Positions 46,562-54,798 of a stretch of 64,000 bases of DNA are shown piece after piece. The stretch is from Lysobacterales bacterium. GTDB taxonomy: Bacteria; Pseudomonadota; Gammaproteobacteria; Xanthomonadales; Ahniellaceae. Under the pieces are notes generated by a model. The model searched no databases, was not told the origin of the DNA, and was given only the letters and a program-made list of their open reading frames with translations. The translations under genes were made by a program, and so were the position numbers. Each line of letters opens with the position of its first letter. Position 1 is the stretch's first letter. The DNA lies in NCBI GenBank assembly GCA_016182785.1, contig JACPFU010000007.1, forward strand, positions 1 to 64,000, written 5' to 3'.

Positions 46562-47352
46562 TGCAGCGCCTCGGGCACGAGCCGATGGTCGATGCAGAAT
46601 CGACCCGACAGCACTTGCGATTGCCGCTGCTGTGTCGGCGAAGCCCCGGTGGCGGGAGATGTGGACTGGTGGTACTGGTGCCAGTGTTTGGCGGCTTGCC
46701 AGATGGCTTCGGGACAACTGGCGAGGGTGGGCAGGCCCGGCGTAAGGTCACGCCACGCGGCGCCGACCACGGTTTCGACCAGCACCGCCGATGGCAGGCC
46801 GACGCCGCGTTGCAGCGGATTGCCAGTCTCGCGAACCCCCCAGAGATAGCCGAGCCAATCGTGCAGCATCGACACGGCATCGACCTCGAGCGGTCGCCGC
46901 GAAATTTGCCCCACCAGAGTATGCACAGTGTCGCGGGCACATGGCACGCGGATCAGTGCGACATTGGGAAACTGTCGCGCACGGCTGTACTCGCCGATGC
47001 TGCCATCGACGAGCGCGTTGCGCTCCGGTGGCCAGCCGGCACCTGGGTGCGTCCAGAGCGGTACCTCGGACAACACGGTGTGCGAGTCGATGGCCACGGA
47101 CAGATCTTCGATCAAGGCACAATGCGACCAGTGGCTGCCGCTGCGGTCATGGCGTGCCACGGACTGGGCACTGCGCAGCAGAAAATGCGGGGTTTTCACG
47201 CCACCGAGCAGGAGGATGCCACAGCCGTCGGTGGCGTTGCAGGCCTGCCGTGCGCGCTCCAGCCAAGTGGTATTGGATTCGCGCGCTTTGCGCGCCAAGG
47301 TGGTGAAGGCTGGGTTGGACTCCACTGCCGAGGACAGGCGGATCGGGAACAT
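46531..47352 (-). CDS. Protein of unknown function, last gene of phoD operon
   Basis: This 273-residue protein begins MFPIRLSSAVESNPAFTTL, without a signal peptide. The segment GSHWSHCALI and later VLSEVPLW recall, weakly, the permuted papain-like (YiiX/NlpC-type) fold with its His and downstream Glu; I cannot confirm this. The last residues, LQGVKNGRRVK, are coded inside the vapB remnant in another frame, so the C-terminus may be new or truncated. The start lies 11 bp after the PhoD-like gene in the same direction. The function is unknown. Confidence 0.7.
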   Translation of the reverse strand: MFPIRLSSAVESNPAFTTLARKARESNTTWLERARQACNATDGCGILLLGGVKTPHFLLRSAQSVARHDRSGSHWSHCALIEDLSVAIDSHTVLSEVPLWTHPGAGWPPERNALVDGSIGEYSRARQFPNVALIRVPCARDTVHTLVGQISRRPLEVDAVSMLHDWLGYLWGVRETGNPLQRGVGLPSAVLVETVVGAAWRDLTPGLPTLASCPEAIWQAAKHWHQYHQSTSPATGASPTQQRQSQVLSGRFCIDHRLVPEALQGVKNGRRVK

Positions 47353-47363
47353 GCGTGACTCCT

Positions 47364-48755
47364 TCAGTGTGCGACGCCGAATGCAGGCAGCAGTCGCTGA
47401 TGGTGGCTTCGACGTACCTCCTCGCCGGGCTCGACATATGTCCAGCCCGCAGTCGCCGCAAGCTTGGGTGCCAGTTCGATCGAAAGGGTGCCGATCATGG
47501 AAGCGCTGCGGATTCCATGCGGTTTGGTCGGCGTGTAACCGTGCTGCTTGAACGCGTCATGGTTCAGGTCGAACGAGGGCTTGCCGGGTTTGCCGTCGGG
47601 GATCAGTGCGAACGGCGAGCAGATCGCCTCGACCAGCGGGCCTTGTGGATGCCCGGGCAGGGGGTCGATGCGGCTCACGCGCCCGAAGTGAACGTCGCCG
47701 CTCCGCACCGCAACCGGGTGAGGGATGGCACGCAGGGCATCGAACAACCGCCGATAGTCATTCGCGTAGTCGGCAAGAGTTGCGTCGACCAGGCGCTGCT
47801 TGAACCAGCCAGGGTCCTTGTCGAGCAGTGGCTGACCGATGGCGAGCAGGCCGAAACTGCCGTGACCGGACGCAGCCAGGCCATCGCGCCACGTCGCGAT
47901 CAAGGCGCGATCGGCGGCATCGAACAGCTGCTGGAACTGCGCATCGCGCGACAGGCGCGCATCGAGAAACAGCGCATGCAGCTTGCCGCAGATCCAAAGA
48001 CGTGAACGGCCGGCTTCCCCGGTCAACGGCGGGATGCGTTGGAACTGGTCGAACAATTCGCGGCCGATCCGCAGCCAGGTCTGGCGTTGCCCGGATGTCC
48101 AAGTGTCCATCAGATGAACCGCGGAGCGCGGTGCGTTGTTCCACAGTTCGTGGTCGTCGGGCACCATGACCACGGGTGCGGACCGCAGCAGGGCAGCGAA
48201 ATCCTCGTGGTCGAACCACTGGTGCAGGTAGCGCTGGTAGCAGTGCTTGGCGAGCGCTTGATCGTCGCGCGGCAGGATTGACTGGACGGTGGGCAGGTCC
48301 AGGTACACCTGGTCGCCGAGCAGCGCCGCGAACATCAGCGGACGCGGCTCGTTGTGTTCCGGATCGCTGCGCGTCACTTCGGAGATCATCGCTGCCAGCG
48401 TCGAACCGGCGAAGCGCTCGACCCAAAAGCAGGACCCGTACAACAGCCGCGAAGACGTCGACGCGGTGTCGGCCACGACCACATTGAGCACGTCGCTGGG
48501 CAGGTCCGCGAACCCGAGGGTCACGGTGTGCACGCCGGCCGCCAATCCACCGTGCTCGAAGTCGGCGATCCAGCACGCAGGCTCGGGATTGGGCAGGTCG
48601 GTCAGCGTGACCCGACGCCAATCACCGAGCGGCTGCATCGCTGCGCCCGCGAGCTGGGGTGACGGTCGCGGGGCGGGCCAGGCGCCGCGCAGCAGCACCC
48701 GCACTCGGACACTGCCGGGCGGCGCCAGCATCGCGTGCAAGCGCGCATTGGGCAC
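47364..48755 (-). CDS. PhoD-like metallophosphatase
   Basis: This 463-residue protein has the PhoD/alkaline-phosphatase-D type metal motifs: GDQVYLD, then PDDHELWNN and the late SGDVHFG, giving Asp, His and Asn ligands for the metals. An N-terminal fibronectin-like part (about residues 1-100) precedes the catalytic domain, as in PhoD relatives. No signal peptide is visible at the chosen start, so it may be cytoplasmic, unlike the Tat-exported PhoD proteins. The gene begins 6 bp after an outer-membrane-like gene and precedes the unknown gene by 11 bp; the three form an operon. Substrate is unknown, phosphodiesters being likely. Confidence 0.85.
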   Translation of the reverse strand: MPNARLHAMLAPPGSVRVRVLLRGAWPAPRPSPQLAGAAMQPLGDWRRVTLTDLPNPEPACWIADFEHGGLAAGVHTVTLGFADLPSDVLNVVVADTASTSSRLLYGSCFWVERFAGSTLAAMISEVTRSDPEHNEPRPLMFAALLGDQVYLDLPTVQSILPRDDQALAKHCYQRYLHQWFDHEDFAALLRSAPVVMVPDDHELWNNAPRSAVHLMDTWTSGQRQTWLRIGRELFDQFQRIPPLTGEAGRSRLWICGKLHALFLDARLSRDAQFQQLFDAADRALIATWRDGLAASGHGSFGLLAIGQPLLDKDPGWFKQRLVDATLADYANDYRRLFDALRAIPHPVAVRSGDVHFGRVSRIDPLPGHPQGPLVEAICSPFALIPDGKPGKPSFDLNHDAFKQHGYTPTKPHGIRSASMIGTLSIELAPKLAATAGWTYVEPGEEVRRSHHQRLLPAFGVAH

Positions 48756-48761
48756 GGCCAG

Positions 48762-50273
48762 CTAGTCCTTCTTGAAGCCGGTCAGGAATGCATCGAGATC
48801 TCGGCGCAGGAGCACGCTGATGGCGACGTCGGCCTGGCCATCGGAGTCGGTCGGGATGTCCGCGCTGAGCCGGCCAATCACGCTCCAGTCGCTCGCATCT
48901 TCCTTGGCCAGCGTGAACAGGCCTTCGGCGAAATAGCGCGAGCGAAAATCGCCGCAGTACCCCGGTTGCACGGCAGGCGGCGTTGCCGCCGGGCAGCGCA
49001 CGTCCCAATAGCGGTCGTTGGCGTAGCCGAGCATCAGTTCGCCGACGCCGACACGGTAGTTGGTGAGCGAGTGCAGCCCGACAAACCAGCGTGCTGCGCC
49101 GCGCTGGTAGTCGTTGGCCGGGTCGGTGTCGTGGTCGCCGATCGGCGCGGTGAAGCCGACTCCGGCGGCCACGCCGATGGCGTCGGCGTATTGGTTCATG
49201 AAGTGCCATTGGCCGCCGAGATTGACCCGAACGCGGCCATCATCGCGACCGAAATAGCCGTCCGGGTCTGGCGTCTGGTCGTTGCTTTCGTCGTCGGTGA
49301 TGTCGCTGCTGCGGTAGGTAAGATCGAGAAATCCCCGCAGCCAGCCGCCCGGAAAGCGCTCGCCATCAGTGCATGCCCCATCTTTGGGAGGGTTGCCGAA
49401 ACCGGGACAGCTCATGTAGGTGAATCGTCCGGTGTCGTAATGCGTGGACAGCTCGAAGGCTTCCTGGAACCCGCCGCCCGGTTTCAGCAGAAAGCTCGGT
49501 CCGACATAGAGACCGTAGCTTGGCAGTACCAGACGGCCGTCGCGCTCGGATTGCATGAGCGCGAGTTTGGCCTGCTCCGCATCGTTCTTGAGCGCTGCGT
49601 TGGTTTCGGCCTCGCGCGAGATCTTCAAGTAGTCCTGGTGTGCCTCGGCCAGACGGCGTTCAATCTCTTCGCGTGTCTTGGTGGGCTGCGGCAGCCACTC
49701 GCGGTCCTCTCTGGCCGGAAAGGCCCGTTTCGCGGCGGCATTGGCCTTCTCCTCGGCTTCCTTCTTGTGTCCTGGATTCAACGCATCGGCGACAATCTTT
49801 CGGTCGGCATCGGTGCCGACTTGCGGGTCGCACTCGTCCCTTCGGTCGAGCTTGCCCGAAGGATTGATGAGGTACGGCGTGCATTGCAGGCGTTTCAGTT
49901 CCTGTCGACGCTGCTCGCTTCTTGCCGCCGGAGGCGGCTGGCTGGTTCCGCTGCTGGCGATAGCCTGAGCGGCCGGTGTCGCAGCCGGCGCATTTCCGGC
50001 GAATGCATGGCACAGCCCGCGCAACTGGTTCGTCATCGCCGCGGCATCGCTGTTCGCGAGCGAGGTCTGCAACGCGGGACGGAACAGTTCGGTAAGGCTC
50101 GAGTCGATGCCGAAGGACTCGAGCGCGATCTTGAGCTTGTCGTCCTCGCTCGCGGCGAGTCCGAGCGCCGTCGCGGATACGGTGCCATCGCAGCCAGCGC
50201 GGGCAGTGGTCGGCGCAAGCAGCGCGGCAGCGGTCGCCGCCGCCAAGGGAAGGGTCGTCCACATGGATTTCAT
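48762..50273 (-). CDS. Exported protein with coiled middle and beta-rich C-terminus, probable outer-membrane protein
   Basis: This 503-residue protein starts at ATG 50273 after a strong GGAGG site. MKSMWTTLPLAAATAAALLAPTTARA is the signal peptide (positions 1-26). The middle is helical and charged (EEIERRLAEAHQDYLKISRE), the C-terminal half (about 270-500) has alternating polar and hydrophobic residues and many aromatic residues, as in beta-barrel proteins, for example GLYVGPSFLLKPGGGF and VRVNLGGQWHFMNQYADAIG. The end, FLTGFKKD, lacks the terminal Phe/Trp of classic barrels. The family is not recognised. It leads a three-gene operon with the PhoD-like gene, and a palindrome lies about 90 bp upstream. 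The long in-frame upstream reading is rejected. Confidence 0.82.
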   Translation of the reverse strand: MKSMWTTLPLAAATAAALLAPTTARAGCDGTVSATALGLAASEDDKLKIALESFGIDSSLTELFRPALQTSLANSDAAAMTNQLRGLCHAFAGNAPAATPAAQAIASSGTSQPPPAARSEQRRQELKRLQCTPYLINPSGKLDRRDECDPQVGTDADRKIVADALNPGHKKEAEEKANAAAKRAFPAREDREWLPQPTKTREEIERRLAEAHQDYLKISREAETNAALKNDAEQAKLALMQSERDGRLVLPSYGLYVGPSFLLKPGGGFQEAFELSTHYDTGRFTYMSCPGFGNPPKDGACTDGERFPGGWLRGFLDLTYRSSDITDDESNDQTPDPDGYFGRDDGRVRVNLGGQWHFMNQYADAIGVAAGVGFTAPIGDHDTDPANDYQRGAARWFVGLHSLTNYRVGVGELMLGYANDRYWDVRCPAATPPAVQPGYCGDFRSRYFAEGLFTLAKEDASDWSVIGRLSADIPTDSDGQADVAISVLLRRDLDAFLTGFKKD

Positions 50274-50591
50274 GTTGCCTCCTGCAGTCTGTTCGACAAG
50301 CTTGCAATTCCGGCCCTGGGCCGACACTGCAGACCTGTAACAGGCGCCCGATCGGACACTCAACCTGTCAGTACCGACAGGTTCTCGATGCGGTTGTCGC
50401 GTGCTAGGGGCGGAGCGAGCGATGCGTCCTGTGGGTCGGCCGGCGCGCGGTGACGCGAGAGGTGGCAACGGGTTTCGGAGTCCGGCTCCGGGGTGCGCGC
50501 CTGGCGCCACGCGTGCGCGGGGGGGGCAGCCATCTTGATGGCAGAGCGTTGCGGGCGTAGTCTTGCTGGCGATTCGCAGGAGTATGCCGCC
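50274..50591. other. 318-bp divergent intergenic region
   Basis: This is the longest stretch without a gene. It should hold the promoters of the minus-strand operon (50273) and of vapBC (50592). Apart from the 22-bp palindrome at 50362-50383, I see a GC-rich run with a short G tract (50520-50527) and no supported coding frame. Confidence 0.5.
50362..50383. promoter_or_regulatory. Perfect palindrome resembling a lux box or LexA box
   Basis: AACCTGTC-N6-GACAGGTT is perfectly symmetric. Its core ACCTG-N10-CAGGT fits LuxR-type lux boxes, and the inner CTGT-N8-ACAG equally fits the classical LexA pattern. It lies about 90 bp upstream of the start of the outer-membrane/PhoD operon. The regulator is undecided. 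Confidence 0.55.
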
Positions 50592-50840
50592 ATGACCGAG
50601 CCGCAGTTGTCTGTCCGCAGCGCGCGCGCGCGCGATGTTGCGCATCGTCTTGCACAGCGCGAGAAGCGCACCGTGGCCGAAGTCGTCGAACGTGCGCTTG
50701 AGGCCTACGAGGCCGCGCAGACCGGGCGTGAGCCTGCGGCCAAGTTCTATGCGCGCGTAAGTCGATCGTTCGGGGTCGATCTCGATCTTGACGCAGTCAT
50801 CCGTGGCCACCGCAAGGTGCATGCGGGGCCTGAGTTGTGA
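50592..50840 (+). CDS. vapB: VapB-type antitoxin
   Basis: This 82-residue protein starts at ATG 50592. Its N-terminal half, LSVRSARARDVAHRLAQREK then RTVAEVVERALEAYE, is of the type found in VapB/PSK-like antitoxins that bind DNA as dimers. The C-terminal part, AAKFYARVSR...LDAVIRGHRK, should wrap the toxin. The toxin gene overlaps by 4 bp (GTGA), the usual coupling in vapBC. An upstream in-frame ATG at 50493 adds 33 residues without family character and is rejected. Autorepression is expected. Confidence 0.85.
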   Translation: MTEPQLSVRSARARDVAHRLAQREKRTVAEVVERALEAYEAAQTGREPAAKFYARVSRSFGVDLDLDAVIRGHRKVHAGPEL

Positions 50841-51250
50841 TCTTTGTCGACACCAATGTGGTGTCGGAGACTCTGCGAATCGCGCCGGATGCGCGCGTGC
50901 TTGCATGGTTGGAGAAACACGATGCCGTATTGGCGCTTTGTTCGGTAGTCATCGGTGAACTTGCGTTCGGAATCGAAAAGATCCGCCCTGACCAGCGTGC
51001 GAAGCGGCTGTCTGCCGGGTTGGAGGCATGGCGGCAGCGTTGTGGCGGCCGCATCTTCGGGTTCACCGAGGAAGCTGCGTTGGCCTACGGCACGATCATG
51101 GGAAAGGCGGCGCGGCGCGGTCACGCGATGTCGGCACAGGACGCGATGATCGCCGCGATTGTCCTCGTTCACGACGGCGCACTGGCGACGCGCAACACCG
51201 ATGACTTCGAAGGCACCGGGATCGATCTGGTGAATCCCTGGGCCGCTTGA
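50837..51250 (+). CDS. vapC: VapC-type PIN-domain ribonuclease toxin
   Basis: This 137-residue protein starts at GTG 50837. The PIN-domain acidic residues are visible: Asp5 in MIFVDTNVVSE, Glu41 in VVIGELAFG, Asp101 in SAQDAMIAA and a further Asp near TRNTDDF. These bind the metal used to cut RNA, and FitB-type members of the family have the same MIFVDTNVVSE start. It pairs with the antitoxin upstream by a 4-bp overlap. It is complete, unlike the vapC remnant at 46287-46379. RNA target is unknown. Confidence 0.93.
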   Translation: MIFVDTNVVSETLRIAPDARVLAWLEKHDAVLALCSVVIGELAFGIEKIRPDQRAKRLSAGLEAWRQRCGGRIFGFTEEAALAYGTIMGKAARRGHAMSAQDAMIAAIVLVHDGALATRNTDDFEGTGIDLVNPWAA

Positions 51251-51263
51251 TTGCGACGCCCAC

Positions 51264-51854
51264 TCACTCCGCCTGAAACCGCGGCAGTTGTTCGATGATC
51301 CATTGCAGGCGTTGCAGCGGGTCGTCGAGTTCCAGCGCGACCTGCTTCTCGGGGGCATCGAGGGCGAGGCGTTCGAGCATGCGCCAGCCGACCCAGTCGG
51401 CGTCATCGAAGCTGGACTTCGCGGCGGCGGAGATCTGCGAGTCGCCGTGTTCGGCGAGGCGTTCGAGAATGGTCACCAGCACCGCGTACTGCGCCGGCAC
51501 GGGTTGTGGCGCAGCGTCCGCGCACCACGCGATTTGCGCGACGCGCAATGCGTGCGCGGCGACGCTTTCGCTGCGGATGCGGAAGCGGCGCCGACCTTCG
51601 ACGCGGATGCCGAGCAGGCCGTCGGGCAGGGTGCTGAAGTCGATGATGCGTGCCTCGCAGCCGACCTCGTGCGCGGCGCCGACGACGGCGGTTTCGCTGC
51701 CCTCGCGCAGCAGCACGATGCCGAAGCCGGTGTCGTGGCGCGTGCAGTCGCGCACCAGGTCGAGATAGCGCGTCTCGAAGATGCGCAGGTCGAGCCAGCC
51801 TCCGGGCAGCAGCACCGAGTTCAGCGGGAACAGCGGCAGCGCTTCGGTGTTCAT
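51264..51854 (-). CDS. Lon N-terminal-domain (LON substrate-binding) protein
   Basis: This 196-residue protein contains only the substrate-recognition domain of Lon protease: MNTEALPLFPLNSVLLPGGW, then LRIFETRYLDLVRDC and FGIVLL, which are its family landmarks. No ATPase or protease domain follows. Its start overlaps the mpl stop by 4 bp, so translation is coupled. Small stand-alone Lon-N proteins (COG2802) are common near cell-wall genes but their role is not known. It converges on vapC after 13 bp. Confidence 0.92.
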   Translation of the reverse strand: MNTEALPLFPLNSVLLPGGWLDLRIFETRYLDLVRDCTRHDTGFGIVLLREGSETAVVGAAHEVGCEARIIDFSTLPDGLLGIRVEGRRRFRIRSESVAAHALRVAQIAWCADAAPQPVPAQYAVLVTILERLAEHGDSQISAAAKSSFDDADWVGWRMLERLALDAPEKQVALELDDPLQRLQWIIEQLPRFQAE

Positions 51855-53224
51855 GGCGCGATCTGCTCGGCGTAGCGCCGCGGCGCGTTGTCGAAGCCGC
51901 CGTTGGACATGAACACGACGCTGTCGCCGGCGCGCGTGTACTGGCGAAGCGCATCAAGCAGGGCGTCGATATTCGACACCGCGATCGCTTCACCGCGCAC
52001 CGCCGCAATCACCGCGTCGGCGTGCCAGGGCAGCTCCGGTCGCGCCAGGAACAGCACCAGGTCGGCGTCGACCAGCGAGGGCGCCAGCGCCTCGGCGTGC
52101 GCACCCATGCGCATCGAGTTCGAGCGTGGCTCCAGCGCCACGACGATGCGACCGCTGCCGACCTTGGCGCGCAAGCCGGCGAGGGTGGTCGCGATCGCGG
52201 TCGGATGGTGTGCGAAGTCGTCGTAGATGCGGATGCCGTCGTGTTCGGCGACCAGCTCCATGCGCCGCTTCGGATTGCGGAAACCGGACAGCGCGGCGAC
52301 CGCCCGCGCGGCGTCGATGCCATAGGCGCATGCAGCGGCGATCGCGGCGAGCGCGTTCATCACGTTGTGGCGACCAAGTGCTTCCCAGTGCGCGTCGCCG
52401 ACCACGGCGCCGCGGTGGATCACGCGGAAAGCGCTGCCGTCGGCAGCGAGCAACTGCGCTTGCCATTCGGCCTCGCGCGCGATCGCGAAGCGTTCGACCG
52501 GCGTCCAGCAGCCCTTCGCGAGCACGCGCGCGAGCGCATCGTCCTCGCCGTTGACGATCAGCCGGCCGTTGCCGGGCACGGTGCGCACCAGATGATGGAA
52601 CTGGCGCTCAATGTCGGCGAGCGAGTCGAAGATGTCGGCGTGGTCGAACTCGAGGTTGTTGAGCACCGCGATCTCGGGCCGGTAGTGCACGAACTTCGAG
52701 CGCTTGTCGAAGAACGCGGTGTCGTATTCGTCGGCCTCGACCACGAAGGCGTCGCCGTCACCAAGCCGCGCCGAGACGCCGAAATTCTCCGGCACGCCGC
52801 CGACCAGGAACCCGGGCCGGGCGCCGCAGGCATCGAGAATCCACGCCAGCAGGCTGGTGGTGGTGGTCTTGCCGTGGGTGCCGGCGACGGCGAGCACGCG
52901 CCGCGATGCGAGCACGCGTTCGCCTAACCACTGCGGCCCGGAGAGGTAGCGCAGGCGCTGGTCGAGTGCGTATTCCATCGCCGGATTGCCGCGCGAAATC
53001 GCGTTGCCGACCACGAGCAGGCCGGGCGCAGGCTGCAGGTGCTCCGGTCGATAGCCCTGCAGCAGGGTGATGCCGAGTTGCTGCAGCTGCGTGCTCATCG
53101 GCGGGTAGACGTGCTGGTCGCAGCCGGCGACGCTCTCGCCGAGTTCGCGCGCGAGCGCGGCGATGCCGCCCATGAAGGTGCCGCAGATGCCGAGGATGTG
53201 CAGGGCGGGAGGCGCGAGGGTCAT
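51851..53224 (-). CDS. mpl: UDP-N-acetylmuramate:tripeptide ligase (murein recycling)
   Basis: This 457-residue Mur-family ligase rejoins the recycled tripeptide L-Ala-gamma-D-Glu-meso-Dap to UDP-MurNAc. The N-terminus LHILGICGTFMGGIAALARE is the typical Mpl/MurC-like UDP-binding start, and the ATP loop is AVAGTHGKTTTTSLLAW. VVEADEYDTAFFDKRSKF and NLEFDHADIF carry the metal-binding Glu and Asp residues of the family. ATG 53224 overlaps the next upstream gene's stop by 4 bp; the longer reading is rejected. Direct motif match makes this firm. Confidence 0.96.
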   Translation of the reverse strand: MTLAPPALHILGICGTFMGGIAALARELGESVAGCDQHVYPPMSTQLQQLGITLLQGYRPEHLQPAPGLLVVGNAISRGNPAMEYALDQRLRYLSGPQWLGERVLASRRVLAVAGTHGKTTTTSLLAWILDACGARPGFLVGGVPENFGVSARLGDGDAFVVEADEYDTAFFDKRSKFVHYRPEIAVLNNLEFDHADIFDSLADIERQFHHLVRTVPGNGRLIVNGEDDALARVLAKGCWTPVERFAIAREAEWQAQLLAADGSAFRVIHRGAVVGDAHWEALGRHNVMNALAAIAAACAYGIDAARAVAALSGFRNPKRRMELVAEHDGIRIYDDFAHHPTAIATTLAGLRAKVGSGRIVVALEPRSNSMRMGAHAEALAPSLVDADLVLFLARPELPWHADAVIAAVRGEAIAVSNIDALLDALRQYTRAGDSVVFMSNGGFDNAPRRYAEQIAP

Positions 53225-53748
53225 CGGAAGGCCTGGGCAAGAGAGAGTGCGATGAAGAACTCCACCGCGGCGATCAGCAGCACCAGGCCGAGCGCGCGCA
53301 GCAACGGGATTTCGAGCGCGTGGCGCAGCACGTGCGCGCGCAGCCCGATGTACCACACGAAGATCGGGAACATCAGGCTCATGCGCAGCGCCTGCCCGGG
53401 GCTCAGGTCCTCGGGCTGGCGCGGCAGCGGCAGCACGCCGGCGAGCAGCAGCAGGGTCAGCAGCGACAGCGAGCCGCGCACCAGCAGCAGCGCGGTGGCG
53501 GTCTGCACGAAACGCTGCGGCTTGCCGGCGAACTGCAGCAAGCCGAGCACCAGCGCGAGCGCGGCGGCATTGTTCAGCACCGCGAGCAGCGGATCGCCCG
53601 ACTGTCCGGCGAGCGCGCGCGCCGCGGCGGCGTCGAGCGCGATCATCGCGACGAACAGCGCCAGCAGCACACCGGGCGCGTAGGGCAGGTCTGCCGGGCC
53701 GCGACGGAACACGAACAGCCCGCGTGTCGCCTCGATCCAGCTATTCAT
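53221..53748 (-). CDS. Yip1-like multi-span membrane protein
   Basis: This 175-residue protein has about five hydrophobic helices, for example APGVLLALFVAMIALDAAAA and ALGLVLLIAAVEFFIALSLA, and no signal peptide. A Yip1-like arrangement is possible but weakly supported. It is the first gene of a three-gene unit (membrane protein, mpl, Lon-N protein), each overlapping the next by 4 bp, so it may act in the envelope with murein recycling. Function is unknown. It is divergent from the tusA-like gene after 31 bp. Confidence 0.75.
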   Translation of the reverse strand: MNSWIEATRGLFVFRRGPADLPYAPGVLLALFVAMIALDAAAARALAGQSGDPLLAVLNNAAALALVLGLLQFAGKPQRFVQTATALLLVRGSLSLLTLLLLAGVLPLPRQPEDLSPGQALRMSLMFPIFVWYIGLRAHVLRHALEIPLLRALGLVLLIAAVEFFIALSLAQAFR

Positions 53749-53779
53749 GGCGAGCGCCCGCGGCTGGCATCATCGACGC

Positions 53780-54013
53780 ATGGAAACCGCCGAAATCATC
53801 GTCGATGCGCGTGGCCTCGCCTGTCCGCATCCGGTACTTGCGGCGCGTGCGCGATTGCGTTCGCTGGCGCCGGGGGAACGCATCGTGCTGCTCGCGACCG
53901 ATCCGCTGGCGAGCGTCGACGTGCGCGCGTTCTGCTTGCGCGCCGGTCATGGATTCGTCGAGGAGCAACGCTGCGGCGACCATCTGCGCTTCACGCTCGA
54001 GCGCGGCGGGTGA
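53780..54013 (+). CDS. TusA/SirA-like sulfur-carrier protein
   Basis: This 77-residue protein has the TusA family start ETAEIIVDARGLACPHPVLA with the CPxP motif, whose Cys carries the persulfide sulfur. The rest, LRSLAPGERIVLLATDPLAS and a final FTLERGG, is a normal TusA-like fold. Such proteins relay sulfur for tRNA thiolation or related pathways. ATG 53780 is chosen since the motif then starts 14 residues in; an upstream ATG at 53747 would add an odd stretch. It ends one base before the adk stop on the other strand. Confidence 0.88.
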   Translation: METAEIIVDARGLACPHPVLAARARLRSLAPGERIVLLATDPLASVDVRAFCLRAGHGFVEEQRCGDHLRFTLERGG

Positions 54014-54014
54014 A

Positions 54015-54584
54015 TCAGGCAGCGGACCGCACCGCCGCCAGCACGCGTGCGCTGACCTCGGCCAGTTCGCCGACGCCATCGACCTCGACCAGCTTGCCCG
54101 TGCGGGCATAGAACGCGGCGACCGGCGCGGTTTGTTCGGCATAGACCGCGAGGCGGCCGCGGACCACGTCGGGATTGTCGTCCTTGCGGCCCTCGGCGGC
54201 GAAGCGCTTGGCACAGCGTTCGAGGATCGCCTCGTTCGGCACGTTGAGCTTGACCACGACATCGAGCGGCTGGTCGATGCGCGCGAGCAGCGCGCCGAGC
54301 GCGTCGGCCTGCGCCAGGTTGCGCGGGTAGCCGTCGAGGATGAAGCCGGGCGCGGCATCGGCTTCGGCGAGACGGTCTTCGAGCATGCCGAGCACGAGTT
54401 CGTCGGAGACCAGTTGCCCGGCTTCCATCACCGCCTTGGCCTTGAGCCCGAGCGCAGTGCCGCGCGCGACGTGTCCGCGCAGCAGGTCGCCGGTGGAGAT
54501 ATGCGGGATGCCGAAGGTGCTCTTGAGGAGCGTCGCCTGCGTGCCCTTGCCGGAGCCGGGCGCGCCGAAAAACACGATGCGCAT
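54015..54584 (-). CDS. adk: Adenylate kinase
   Basis: This 189-residue enzyme interconverts ATP, AMP and ADP in the cytoplasm. The P-loop is FFGAPGSGKGTQATLL, followed by ISTGDLLRGHVARGTALG and the AMP-binding FILDGYPRNLAQADAL. The length and the missing insertion mark the short type without a large LID domain, as in Xanthomonas. The start at ATG 54584 places the P-loop at residue 7. The gene lies convergent with tusA and divergent from the methyltransferase; pfp lies further right in the same block, an arrangement known from related genera. Confidence 0.97.
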   Translation of the reverse strand: MRIVFFGAPGSGKGTQATLLKSTFGIPHISTGDLLRGHVARGTALGLKAKAVMEAGQLVSDELVLGMLEDRLAEADAAPGFILDGYPRNLAQADALGALLARIDQPLDVVVKLNVPNEAILERCAKRFAAEGRKDDNPDVVRGRLAVYAEQTAPVAAFYARTGKLVEVDGVGELAEVSARVLAAVRSAA

Positions 54585-54798
54585 GAGTAGTCCAGGACGG
54601 TCGAACCAGGCGCAACAACGAGGCTGGGCGCGGGTCGGGTGGAAGGGGATGGCGGCACCGTAGCGGCTGGCCTGTCCTGCGTCAATGAACGTGCCGGGGC
54701 GTTTCCGCGGGCCGAATTCGTGGCTGCGCAGTGCCGCCGCCGCGGGCATGCAGGTATGCGATCATGCGGCGCTTCCACCGCCACAGTGCCCGAAGCCG

